A stretch of 55,689 bases of DNA from Alphaproteobacteria bacterium. Lineage in GTDB: Bacteria; Pseudomonadota; Alphaproteobacteria; Sphingomonadales; Kordiimonadaceae. Below the pieces are notes generated by a model that was not told the origin of the DNA, did not search any database, and saw nothing but the letters and a program-made list of their open reading frames with translations. Of the stretch, positions 44,663-55,400 are shown piece after piece. The number at the start of each line of letters is the position of its first letter. Within the stretch, counting starts at the first letter, position 1. The translations under genes were made by a program, and so were the position numbers. The stretch covers positions 1-55,689 of the forward strand of contig SBGU01000050.1 of NCBI GenBank assembly GCA_006226495.1, written 5' to 3'.

Positions 44663-45853
44663 TCACTTCATCTCGAGCTTGGGCGCGACCCACGGCATGC
44701 CATCGTCTTTAATCACACCGTCTTGAGTGTGCGAGAAAATGGAATTCAACACAATCTGCCTATCATCTTTTTCGGCGCGTCCTTCGGCCATAAGTGCAAT
44801 ATAGGTCTCAATTAGAGTTACTTTTTCTTCCGCTCTCGTCCGCAAATGATTTTCGCTGAGAATTTGCCGCACAAGAACACGAAGTCCCCACACGCCAACA
44901 CCAATCAAGAGCAAGTTTGAGGGAAGGTAAGGGACGAGATCATATATATCGCTGGCATTCATAACATGCTCGCGGTACGCCGCTAGCGCGTCGCCCAATA
45001 TATACCACGCCCAAACAAGCCACGCCGCCGTAGAAAGAACGAACAACCAGCCTCGAGCTTCATGGCTATCTCGTTTATTAGTCCAGAACTTGGTTGCGTA
45101 TTCCAAATTCTCTTTTTCAAATCGCGCGGTTATGTTGTCCTCTAGACGCTTCAACTGGGCACTATATGTCTTGTCAAACGTAGTGACTCTGCCTTGCCAC
45201 TCGGATGCGATCGCGTCTAGCCTCCCCTGAGTATCCGTCAGGCGACCTATGTCGTTTTGTAGGCCTGATGAACGATTTTCCTGGTCCGACACACGCTTTT
45301 GCAACTCAGCAAATGCATGTTCAAGGTTGCGCACCATAGACTCACCGCTATTCCGCGACATAGCTAACGTAGGTAAATCTCGTTGGTTCCACGTGCGGAC
45401 TGGCATTTCCTGCCGCGTTGGGTCGAAATACCTCCTGAGACCTATGTTAACCAACTTCTCATAATCAGATCGGTTATCTTCATCATGAGCGCGCTCCAAA
45501 TCAGCGAACCATTGATCACCGTCAATCGGAACCGCCGACCTTCTATAGTCGTATATGTTACGAATATGCTCCAGCAGATTTTCAGTACCGTCATCTGCAA
45601 TGCCAGAGGCGTATAAGTCTTCCGCCCAATCGCGCAAAAACTGGACGTGCTCTTTTAGCTTCTCCAGAGGCTCGGACCATGTGTCATCCGGCGCAATCCC
45701 GGAAACCCGGATTAAAGCTGTTAGTTGCTCCTGTAACCAGTCAGCAAGGGATCGCGCATCTTTAAAAGTGCGATTCTTGGTAGAAGAAAAATGCAAATCG
45801 AAAGGCTTATCAAATGCCCCTCTCTTTGCTCGTTCGTATTCCGCATCGTCCAT
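44663..45853 (-). CDS. Coiled-coil membrane protein of unknown function (DUF6161-like?)
   Basis: 396 residues from the ATG with GGGAGGGG upstream; an in-frame TTG start at 45895 is weaker. The soluble N-terminal half (1-185) is mixed helical with many aromatic and charged residues. A coiled coil follows (about 180-260). Then come two membrane helices (GWLFVLSTAAWLVWAWYIL near 270-290, and LLLIGVGVWGLRVLV near 315-335) and a conserved-looking end (SENHLRTRAEEKVTLIETYI). That end recalls DUF6161, but I am unsure. GC content and codon use are clearly lower than in all neighbours, so it was probably acquired horizontally. Proteins with this design occur among phage-defence effectors; there is no direct proof here. 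Confidence 0.7.
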   Translation of the reverse strand: MDDAEYERAKRGAFDKPFDLHFSSTKNRTFKDARSLADWLQEQLTALIRVSGIAPDDTWSEPLEKLKEHVQFLRDWAEDLYASGIADDGTENLLEHIRNIYDYRRSAVPIDGDQWFADLERAHDEDNRSDYEKLVNIGLRRYFDPTRQEMPVRTWNQRDLPTLAMSRNSGESMVRNLEHAFAELQKRVSDQENRSSGLQNDIGRLTDTQGRLDAIASEWQGRVTTFDKTYSAQLKRLEDNITARFEKENLEYATKFWTNKRDSHEARGWLFVLSTAAWLVWAWYILGDALAAYREHVMNASDIYDLVPYLPSNLLLIGVGVWGLRVLVRQILSENHLRTRAEEKVTLIETYIALMAEGRAEKDDRQIVLNSIFSHTQDGVIKDDGMPWVAPKLEMK

Positions 45854-46047
45854 CTGCCCCTCCCAAGTTGGAGGGAATTCTACACGTAGCAACAAATTCT
45901 TTCCATAGCGTCGCGCAATAGCGCCTCTCGACTATGATTGATTGTTTTAAGGTGTTGTCGATATATATTGCTCGACCTCAGTAAATGCGGTGACCTATCT
46001 TAAGGCTGCGAGAACGCTTATCTACCTTTCTCTAGCGCCGTCACGCC
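45854..46047. other. AT-rich non-coding end of the insert
   Basis: No gene. The sequence is AT-rich and contains GTCGA/TCGAC arms around TATATATTGC near 45957-45976. GC content rises sharply at about 46030, marking the edge of the foreign segment. I see no direct repeats or integrase. Confidence 0.4.
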
Positions 46048-46209
46048 TCAGTTGAAGATGTCGCTGACCGGCACACCGCCGTCCGGGAGCAGGGCGAGGC
46101 CGTGGAGGGAGCTGTATTGGCCGATGTCCTTGCCGGGGACGCCGCACGCGACCTGATCGATTATCTGGTGGCGGACTGTGAGACCCTGGGCCTTGGCTGA
46201 GGCCGTGCC
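46048..46209 (-). pseudogene. Coding-like 53-codon tail in frame after the recQ stop
   Basis: Directly after the recQ TGA the same frame stays open for 53 codons to a TGA at 46048. It reads ...HQIIDQVACGVPGKDIGQYS, then a segment ending LLPDGGVPVSDIFN. Third positions are G or C in most codons, as in real genes here, and much more so than on the opposite strand. No ATG, GTG or TTG start lies inside. It is probably the 3' end of a gene whose rest was lost when the AT-rich insert arrived. Alternatives are a recQ extension reached by stop readthrough, or a recent nonsense mutation. The family is not recognised. Confidence 0.4.
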
Positions 46210-48018
46210 TCAGGCGCTCACATGATCATTGATCACCGCTAGGAACGCCTCGGCATACCGTTCCAGCTTGGCGCCCCCTACCCCCGGCAGCAGCGCGAAG
46301 CCGTATTTGTCGGTCGGGCGGTCGGCGGCCATGGCGGCGAGCGTGCTGTCATGGAAGATCACATAGGGCGGTACACCCTGTTCGCGGGCGAGCGCGGCGC
46401 GGCAGGCGCGCAGGGCGCCGAACAGGCTTTCGTCAGCTTCTGCGACCACAGCGCTGGTGCGTTTGGCCTTGGCCGATTTGGCTTTCTTCGCGGCCGGGTC
46501 GTGCCTGAGCATCACCTGGCGTTCGCCCTTGAGGACCGCGCGGGCCCCGGGCCCCAGATGCAGGCCGCCATGGCCGGCGATATCGACCGTCAGCAGATTC
46601 TGGGCCACCAATTGGCGCACGAAGGATTGCCATTCGCGCCGGTCATGTTCCTTGCCGATGCCATAGGTGGACACCGTATCGTGCCCGAACTTGCGGATGC
46701 GTTCGGTATTGCCGCCCAGAAGTACGTCGATCACGTGCCCTGCCCCGAACATCTGGTCGGTGCGGTACACACAGGACATCAGCTTCTGCGCCGCGACCGT
46801 GCCGTCGAACACCGCCGGCGGATTGAGGCAGGTGTCGCAGTTGCCGCAGGGTTCGTGATGGTTTTCGCCAAAATAGGACAGCAGAATCTGGCGTCGGCAA
46901 CTTGCGCTTTCGCAGAAACCGATCAGGGCATCCAGCTTCTGGCGTTCGATGCGTTTCTGGGCCTCTGGCGCACCCGAATTTTCGGTGAACTGGCGGATTT
47001 TGGCGATATCCTTGGTGCCATACACCAGGAAGGCTTCCGCCGGCAGGCCGTCGCGCCCGGCGCGGCCGGTTTCCTGATAATAGGCCTCCAGGCTTTTGGG
47101 CAGGTCCATATGGGCGACAAACCGCACATCGGGTTTGTCGATGCCCATGCCGAAGGCGATGGTCGCGGTCATGACCATGGCGTCTTCCTTGAGGAACCGG
47201 TCCTGGTTCGCGGCGCGCACGGCACGGTCGAGCCCCGCATGGTACGGCAGGCTTTCGATGCCCTGCTGGTTCAGCCACACGGACGTTTCCTCGACCGCCT
47301 GCCGGCTGAGGCAATAGACGATACCCGACTGGCCGGCATGTTCGCCCTTGATGAAATTCAGGATTTGCGTGCGGGCATTGTCCTTGGGGGCAATCAGGTA
47401 GCGGATGTTGGGCCTGTCGAAACCCGCGATGAACACATCGTCGGGGCGAAGCGCCAGGCGTTCGACGATATCGGCGCGTGTGGGTTCGTCCGCCGTGGCC
47501 GTGAGCGCAAGGCGCGGCACGGCGGGGTAGCGCGTGGCAAGGAGTTCAAGCTGGCGGTATTCAGGCCGGAAATCATGCCCCCACTGGGACACACAGTGGG
47601 CTTCGTCGATGGCGAACAGCGCCACACGCAGTTCGTCCAACAGCGCCAGGAACCGGTCGGTCAGCAGCCGTTCGGGCGCCACATACACAAGGTCCAGTTC
47701 ACCCGCCCGCAAGGCATTTTCAGCCGCCACAAGGTCGGCGAATTCCATGGCGCTGTTGATGGCGGCGGCGCGCACGCCAAGCTGGCGGAGCGCGGTCACC
47801 TGATCCTGCATCAAGGCAATCAGCGGCGAGACGACCACCGCGACACCGGGCAGCGCCAAGGCCGGCACCTGATAGCACAGCGACTTGCCGCCGCCCGTGG
47901 GCATGACCAGAAGGCCGCTGCCACCGGCGACAACATGGTGGATAACCTCTTCCTGCCGCCCCCGGAACGCGGGGAAGCCGAAAACCGATTTCAGGATCTG
48001 TTCGGGACTTTGGGACAT
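46210..48018 (-). CDS. recQ: ATP-dependent DNA helicase RecQ
   Basis: 602 residues. Walker A is in MPTGGGKSLCYQ, the DEAH box in FAIDEAHCVSQWGHDFRPEY, and motif VI in QETGRAGRDGLPA. The zinc-binding RQC cysteines follow in CRRQILLSYFG and EPCGNCDTC, and an HRDC domain closes the protein (ALLPGVGGAKLERYAEAFLAVI). It unwinds recombination and replication-fork intermediates. It is divergent from the sulfotransferase gene. A coding-like tail follows in frame after the stop. Confidence 0.96.
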   Translation of the reverse strand: MSQSPEQILKSVFGFPAFRGRQEEVIHHVVAGGSGLLVMPTGGGKSLCYQVPALALPGVAVVVSPLIALMQDQVTALRQLGVRAAAINSAMEFADLVAAENALRAGELDLVYVAPERLLTDRFLALLDELRVALFAIDEAHCVSQWGHDFRPEYRQLELLATRYPAVPRLALTATADEPTRADIVERLALRPDDVFIAGFDRPNIRYLIAPKDNARTQILNFIKGEHAGQSGIVYCLSRQAVEETSVWLNQQGIESLPYHAGLDRAVRAANQDRFLKEDAMVMTATIAFGMGIDKPDVRFVAHMDLPKSLEAYYQETGRAGRDGLPAEAFLVYGTKDIAKIRQFTENSGAPEAQKRIERQKLDALIGFCESASCRRQILLSYFGENHHEPCGNCDTCLNPPAVFDGTVAAQKLMSCVYRTDQMFGAGHVIDVLLGGNTERIRKFGHDTVSTYGIGKEHDRREWQSFVRQLVAQNLLTVDIAGHGGLHLGPGARAVLKGERQVMLRHDPAAKKAKSAKAKRTSAVVAEADESLFGALRACRAALAREQGVPPYVIFHDSTLAAMAADRPTDKYGFALLPGVGGAKLERYAEAFLAVINDHVSA

Positions 48019-48156
48019 GCCCTCCTCTATAGGGGATTCGCCCGCCCAGTAAAGGCCGGCTTTCAGGCCGCCTTCATATATCCCGATAAAACAACGCGTT
48101 GCAGCGACCGGGTAGCCCTGCTAGGCTCCCTTCAAATCAGCGATCAGGGGGCGAAC

Positions 48157-49011
48157 ATGGCAACACCAACACTGCATTTCATCTCGGGCCTGCCCCGTTC
48201 GGGTTCGACCCTGCTTGCCGCGCTTCTGCGCCAGAACCCGCGCTTTCATGCCGCGATGTCGAGCGCGCTTGCCCCCCTGGTGACCGCCAACCTGGATATC
48301 ATGAGTTCAGGCAGCGAAGTGTCCCTGCTTCTGGAGGAGGCACAGCGCCCTGCGATCCTGCGGGCCCTCGTGGACACCTTCTGCGCCACCACCACCGACC
48401 GCGAGGTGTTTTTCGACACCAACCGCGTCTGGTGCGCCAAAATGGCGCTTCTGGACCGGCTGTCGCCCGGTTCGAAGGTCATTGCCTGCGTGCGCGACGT
48501 ACCCTGGATCATGGACAGTATCGAGCGCCTGTTTCGCAAGAACCCCTATGAAAACACCCGGCTGTGGACCACGGCCCAGGAACGCGCGACGGTTTACAGC
48601 CGGGTCGAGGCCCTGGCGCACCATAACCGGCTGGTGGGCTACAGTTGGACCGCCCTCAAGGAAGCCTTCTATGGCGAGCATGGCGAAAAACTGATCATCG
48701 TCGATTATGAAGTACTGACTCGCGCGCCCGAGAAAACACTGAAGCTTCTGTACCGGTTCGTCGGCGAGCCCTGGTTCGAAGGCCACGATTTCGACAATGT
48801 CGAATATAATGCCCAGAAGTTCGACCAGGCCCTCGGGCTGTCCGGCCTGCATCAGGTGCGCCCCAAGGTCAAGTTTGAACCCCGCAAGACGGTCCTGCCG
48901 CCTGACCTGTTCAGAAAATATGAAGGCATGGATTTCTGGCGCGACAACGCGGGCAGCCGCGCGAACCTGATCGCGCCGAAGAAAAAGGTCGCCGCGCCGT
49001 CGGTTGCATAA
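48157..49011 (+). CDS. Sulfotransferase family protein
   Basis: 284 residues. The N-terminal PAPS 5'-phosphosulfate loop is FISGLPRSGSTLLAALLRQ (about 8-26). The 3'-phosphate region is near VIACVRDVPWIMDSIERLF, and the typical C-terminal VDYEVLTRAPEKTLKLLYRFVGEPW follows. It would transfer sulfate from PAPS to an unknown acceptor such as a sugar or peptide. The frame is open far upstream only because it runs antisense to recQ; the ATG with AGGGGG at 48157 is the real start. It precedes the giant surface protein gene, separated by 412 bp. Confidence 0.88.
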   Translation: MATPTLHFISGLPRSGSTLLAALLRQNPRFHAAMSSALAPLVTANLDIMSSGSEVSLLLEEAQRPAILRALVDTFCATTTDREVFFDTNRVWCAKMALLDRLSPGSKVIACVRDVPWIMDSIERLFRKNPYENTRLWTTAQERATVYSRVEALAHHNRLVGYSWTALKEAFYGEHGEKLIIVDYEVLTRAPEKTLKLLYRFVGEPWFEGHDFDNVEYNAQKFDQALGLSGLHQVRPKVKFEPRKTVLPPDLFRKYEGMDFWRDNAGSRANLIAPKKKVAAPSVA

Positions 49012-49423
49012 CAGGGAACCACCCCGGACTCCACACGCCAAAGTACACCATTAACGCGAACTATAGTGCCTTTCCGGACCGACAATACAAAGCCTGGCAC
49101 ATATTTTTTTGCCGGCGCTGTATCAATGCCGCCAATTTCGCAACGCAGCAATATTTCCTCAATAATTCCTGCAACCTAGCCATATCGCGAAATTTAATTT
49201 CAATCGTTAACAATCATTAAACATACCGGCCCAAAAAACGACAATTTTCGTAAAATTGTGCCGGCTCCGTGGTTGTGCCTGCCAAAACCCGATGATACTA
49301 ATACTTGCAGTAGGTACTGGTATCGATCTTTGGGGCAGGTCAGCAAACCGCATTGCGTCAGCTTCGCACGCGACAGGCCACATGTAAGTCAACGACCGGC
49401 ATTCCGGTCGCGGTGGGGGATTT
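49012..49423 (+). promoter_or_regulatory. AT-rich leader region of the giant protein gene
   Basis: No gene. It contains a perfect ACAATTTT-CGT-AAAATTGT hairpin (49241-49259) flanked by CCGGC and GCCGG, a near-palindrome GATAC...GTATC with 8 of 10 matching arm bases around 49292-49322, and a GACCGG/CCGGTC hairpin (49394-49409) ending just before the ribosome site GGGGGA. The motif GTTAAC-AATCA-TTAA at 49206-49220 recalls a CtrA box, but its spacing is one base short. The length and structures suggest elaborate control. Confidence 0.45.
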
Positions 49424-52400
49424 ATGACGCTGCAAGACCGCAAGAAGTTCTATTTTGCCAGCACATCTTTGTCGTCAATCACCCCCCTAGCCCTTGAGCC
49501 GCGGTTCATGTTTGACGCCGCCGGCGCCGCAACCGGTGTCGAGGCCGCGCAGGATGCCGCCGCGCATGCCGAAGCCGACAAGGCCGTTCATGGCCGGGGT
49601 TATAACACCGCAGCTCCCCACGATACGGGCGGCAGCAACGCAAGCGACCTTGCCGAGCTGATTGCCGCGGCAAACGGCCCCGCGACACCGCGCGAGCGTA
49701 CAGATGTCGTGGTCGTCGACACCACGGTCAGCGGCTATCAGGACCTGGTCGCCGGCCTTGCGCCCGGTACGGACGTTGTCCTGATTGACGGCAGCCACGA
49801 AGGGCTGGCCGACCTTGCCGCCAGCCTGGCGGGCCGTACCGATATCGATTCCTTATATATTGTGTCTCACGGCGACACGGGCCTGCTGTCTTTCGGAACA
49901 GACGTCCTGACCGGCGAGAATGTGAACCAGTTTGCCGATACGCTGGCGGCCATTGGTGCCACCTTGTCTGCGGACGGGGATATCCTGCTGTACGGCTGCC
50001 GCGTGGGTGAAAGCGGCCAGGGCCTTGATCTCGTCAATGCCATTGCGGCCCTGACCGGCGCCGATGTGGCAGCGTCGGACGACACGACCGGCGCTGGTAC
50101 GCTGGGCGGCGACTGGGACCTGGAGATCACCACCGGCAACATTGAAAGCGACCAGCCTTTCAGTAACACCGCACTGGCCGATTTTTCCGGCATTCTGGCC
50201 TATACGGGCACATTCGATTTTGAATCGAGCACCGGCTACGATAGCGGCCTTGAAGCCGTGACCCAGACCCTGGGCGGCTATACCCTTGTTGTGGACGGCG
50301 CCGACCATAATACGACGATTTCCAGCTACGACGGCTATACACACGGCAACTCGGTCTATACGACAACCACCTATGTCTATGGCCAGCCTGTCCCGACCGA
50401 AAGCCAGTTGACGATTTCCTTCACGAACGGCGAAACCTTCGATATTTCGTCGCTGTTCATCTATAACTGGAATGGTCAGGGTAATACCGAAACATTCACC
50501 ATCACATCGGACAAGGGCGATACATTCACCACAAGTGCGCTCGATGACCTTGCTGGCGCCTCATTCGACCTCGATGGCTTCACTGGCATCACGCAGCTCT
50601 ATATCACGTCGGACGGCGCCTTCAACATCTGGGTCGACGACTTCGCAATTGCCAACGTCACCCCCGCCAGCAGCGGCAACACCGCCCCGGAAGTCAGCGG
50701 CGCACCATCCAGCGTGACCGTGACCGAAGATGTGGAAACCGCCATCAACCTGTCGAACGTCGTACTGTCTGACGACGATGCCGACACCCTGACCGTAACC
50801 CTGTCCGTGGATGCCGGCACCCTGTCGGCGGCCTCGAGCGGTAGTATCACGATCGGCGGCACGAGCACGGCCCTGACCCTGTCGGGCACAGCAAGTGCCA
50901 TCAACACCTATCTCGATACGACCTCGAACATCACCTATACAAGCGCATCGAACGCAAACGGCACCGCCGCCGCGACCCTGACCATTACGCCGAACGACGG
51001 CACCGAGGACGGCACCGCCGCCACGGTCAGCATCAATATCACGGCGGTCAACGATGCGCCGACATTCTCGGGCCTTGATGGCACACCGTCCTATACGGAA
51101 GGTGACGCGGCGGTCACCCTTGACAGCAATGTCACCATCACCGACATCGAACTGGATGCCGCCAACGATTATACCGGTGCATCCTTGACCATTGCGCGCA
51201 ATGGCGGCGCCAATGCGGACGACAGTTTCAGCCTGGACACCGGGAACGGGGCGACCTTTACGGTCAGCGGCTCGAACATCCTGTCCAATGGCGACATCTT
51301 TGCTACCTTCAGCAGTTCAAATGGCACCCTGACCATCGACTTCACCGGTGCGGGCGCAACCCCCACCGGCGCCCTTGTGGACGACCTGCTGCAGCATATC
51401 CAGTATTCCAACAGCAGCACGTCACCTGATGCGAGTGTCCAGCTTGACTGGTCGTTCAATGACGGGGAAGACAATGGTACAGGTTCGACCACTGTTTCCG
51501 TCACCGATGTCAACGGCCAGCCGACCCTTTCCGGCCTGACACCGCTTGTCTATGTCGAGGACGATGGTGTGGTGTTCCTGGCGCCCGATGCCAGCCTCAG
51601 CGACGTTGAAACGGATTATGACGGCGCCACCCTGGTTATCGGCGGCGTCGTGTCCGGCGAAACCGTGACCCTGAACAACGCAGGCACCGGTTCTGGCCAG
51701 GTTGGCTATTCGGGCGGCACCATCACCTATGAAGGTGTTACGGTCGGCACCGCCACCGGTGGCAGCGGCAGCGATTTCAGCATTACCTTCAATGCCAGCG
51801 CAACTGCCGCCTCGGTCCAGGCCGTGCTGCAGAATATCACCTATGTCAACACCGCCGAAACATCGAGCGCCGGCCGTGCTCTGAGCGTAACCTTCACCGA
51901 CGCGGACGGTGATAGCCCTGCCACAAGTGTGAGCTTCAGTGTCCTGAGCAACGGCAGCGATCCCCTGAACGGGCTGAGCTACGGGGCCTATGCCAGCCCG
52001 GCCTTCGCCGACCTGGATGACGACGGCGACCTGGACATGATTGTCGGCATCAACGCCGGCACCTTCGTCTATTACCGCAACGAGGGCACGGATACGGCGC
52101 CCAGCTTCGTGAAATATAACCCCGGCAACGCCACCAACCCCATGGGCAGCACCGACATCGGCAATTATTCCACCACTGCGCTGGTGGATATCGATTATGA
52201 CGGCGACTATGACCTGTTTGTTGGCCGGAACGACGGCACGATCCAGTTCTACCGCAATGACGGCACGGCCAGCGCTCCGTCTTTTGTGGCAGACTCGGAT
52301 AATAACCCGCTCTCCGGGGTGGATGTGGGCACCTACAGCACCATCACGTTTGCCGATATCGACGGCGATGGCGACCAGGACGCCTTTATCGGCGGCTTCA

Positions 52401-55400
52401 ACACCATTCAATATTACCGCAACATCGGCGACGCCGCCAATCCGAGCTTCAGCATCGTTGACAGCGGCAGCCCCATCCCCAGCCTGTCCAACGGATATCA
52501 GAGCCCCACATTCGGCGATTTCGATGCCGACGGCGACCTGGACCTGGTGGTCGGCAGGGGCAATGGCTCCGTCGCCTTTTATGAGAATACCGGCACGGGA
52601 AGTTCGCCCACCTTCACCAGTGGCACCAACCCCTTCTCGTCTGCAAGCCTCAGCAGCCTTGTACGCCCCGCTGTCGCGGACCTGGACGGCGACGGCGATC
52701 TGGAAGTGGTGTTCGGCCGTTCTTCCGGCGGTTTTGCCGTGTATGAAAACAACAGTGTGGTGGACGGGATTGCGGTCACCATTTACGAACGCAACGATGC
52801 GCCGACCTTCAGCGCCACGGGGGCTACACCCAGCTTCACCGAAGGCGACAGTGCGGTCAGCCTGTTCTCCGGCACCAGCGCCAGCACCGTTGAAAGCGGC
52901 CAGTCCTTCGAGGGTCTTACCCTCACTGTTACGAACGTTGACGGCACCGACGCTGAAACCCTGTCGATCGACGGGACCAGTATCGACCTGACAGACAGCA
53001 ATTCGGGCACCACCGACACCAACAGCCTGACCTACAGTGTATCGGTCAGCGGCGGCACCGCCACTGTGACCCTGACCGGCGGCAGCCTTGATGCGTCGGC
53101 ACTGGCGACCCTGGTTGATGCGATCAGCTACAGGAATACCAGCGACGATCCCACTGCATCGGGCACCACCCGGGTGATCACCATCACCGAAGTGCAGGAC
53201 GACGGCGCGAATGCGCATGGCGGCGACGGTACGGCTACGCCCAATACCACCGCCACGGTCACCATCACCCCGGTGAATGACCCCGCCACCTTCAGCATGG
53301 ACGACATCAGCTATACCGAAGGCGATGGTACGGTCTTCCTGGATGCGAATGTTGTCTTCACCGATGTGGACGGCGGTTTCGACGGCGCCACCCTGGTGAT
53401 TACCGGCCTTCTGAGCGAAGACACGGTTGCCGTGAACAACGAGGGCACAGCCAGCGGCGAGATCGGCGTGTCGGGCAGCGACATCACCTATGGCGGCACG
53501 ACAATCGCGACCTTCTCGGGTGGCGCCGGCACCAGCCTGACCATCACCTTCAACAGCAGCGCCACGCAGGCAGCCGTTGAAGCGTTGATGCAGAACCTGA
53601 CCTATGCCAACAGTTCCGATGAACCCACAGCCAGCCGCAGCCTGTCGATCACCTACACGGATGCCGACGGTGTGGAGGCCAGCACCGGCCCATCCTGGAC
53701 CAGCGCCAGCAGCAACCCGATCGGGGCGAGCGGCTTCAACGTAAGCATTTACCCCAGCATCGCGAGCGGCGACTTTGACAATGATGGCGATATCGACATC
53801 ATCGCGTCTGACGACCAAGGGGAGTTCTATTATTTCCGGAACGACGGGACTGCCCTCGTGCCTTCGTTTACGCGCATCGACAACGCTTCCGGCAACCCGC
53901 TGCAGGGCATCAGCTTCGTGACCCCCGAAGGGTCCCCGAGCGGCGGCGGGACCCTGGACGTAACCACCCTGGCCGTCGCCGACATTGATAATGACGGCGA
54001 CCTGGACATCTTTGTCGGGCTGGATAACTACACGGTTGCCTTCCTGCGCAACGACGGTACCGCGTCCGCACCTTCGTTCACCGAGGTCAGCGGCAGCAGC
54101 AACCCGCTGAACGCCGCGACGTTGGGCAAATACAGCGCGGTCGGTTTTGTCGATATCGATGACGATGGCGACCTCGATGCCCTGATCGGTTCGCACAACG
54201 GCATGACCTTCTGGCTTAATGGCGGCACGGCGTCGAGCCCGAGCTTCAGCCAGGTCACCGACGATTCCGCCAACCCCTTCAGCGCGAGCACCTTCGCAGG
54301 CGCCGAATATGCCGCGCCGACCTTCGCCGATTTCGATAATGACGGCGATTTTGACCTGCTGATGAGCCAAATTGACGGCACCGTGCACTATTATGAAAAT
54401 ACCGGAACGGCAAGCAGCGCTGTCTTTGTCGAACGCACGGGGTCCGACCTTCCGTTCACGGTGGCACCCAGCGGTTTAGGCTTCAACCGGAACACGGTCG
54501 GCGATTTCGACAATGACGGCGACCTGGACCTCGTGGTTACAAATTCAGCCGGCACCTTCGAGTGGTACGAAAACACCCCCACGACCAGTCTCAGTGTGGA
54601 TGTGACGGTCACCGCAGTGAACGATGTTCCGACCCTGACGGCAACAGCGGCCGACCCGTCCTTCACCGAAGGCGACAGCGCCGTGGCGCTGTTCACGGAC
54701 ACGTCGGCCTCGACGGTCGAAAGCGGCCAGTTTATTTCGGGCATGGTGCTGACCGTGACCAACGTGGACGGCACGTCGGACGAAAGCATCACGTTCAACG
54801 GCGCCACCATCAGCCTGGCCACCGGGGCCGGCTTCACCGACGACTTCAACTATAGTGTCTCGGTATCAGGCGGCGTTGCCACCGTCACCTTCTCGAACGC
54901 ATCCGTCGACACGACAAGCCTGGCCAGCCTGGTCAACGGCATGACCTATGCCAACACGAGCGACGACCCGACCTCGACCGGTTCGACCCGTGTGATCACC
55001 ATCACGAGCCTGACCGACAACGGTGCAGACGGCACGGCCGCCCTGAGTATTGCCTCGACGGTTTCCGTGACGGCCGTCAACGACGCCCCGTCGGGCAGCA
55101 CCGTGCCCGCGACCGCAACCTTCACCGAAGACACCGCGGGCAACCTGGACCTGTCGGGCCTGACCCTCGCGGACGCCGACAGCGGCACAAGCGACGTCAC
55201 CCTGACCCTGACCGCAACCAACGGCACCATGGCCGCCAGCGATGGCGGCGGCGTGGTCATCGCGGGTTCCGGCACCAGCGAAATCACGCTCACCGGCACG
55301 ATTTCCGAGATCAACACCTACCTGGATACGGCATCCAACATCCAGTACACCGGTGCCGCGAACGCCAATGGTACGGGTGCAGACAGCATTGCCCTTACCC

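Noticed and set aside
46056-46200. Plus-strand short frame opposite the recQ tail
   Set aside because: Its third-position GC bias is clearly weaker than that of the minus frame, so the minus strand is the coding-like one.
46351-48156. Long plus-strand extension upstream of the sulfotransferase
   Set aside because: It is antisense to recQ. The sulfotransferase family begins at 48157 with its own ribosome site.
49206-49220. CtrA box (TTAA-N7-TTAA) before the giant gene
   Set aside because: The spacing between the two TTAA halves is six, not seven; kept only as a weak remark.
49290-49400. c-di-GMP (GEMM) riboswitch before the giant gene
   Set aside because: A stretch with GCAAACC and GCGTC looked suggestive, but the order and conserved GGNNGGGACGCAAAGCC part do not match.
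51422-54388. 988-codon open frame on the minus strand
   Set aside because: It lies fully antisense to the giant repeat gene, whose plus frame has recognisable domains. Strong codon bias keeps the opposite frame free of stops.
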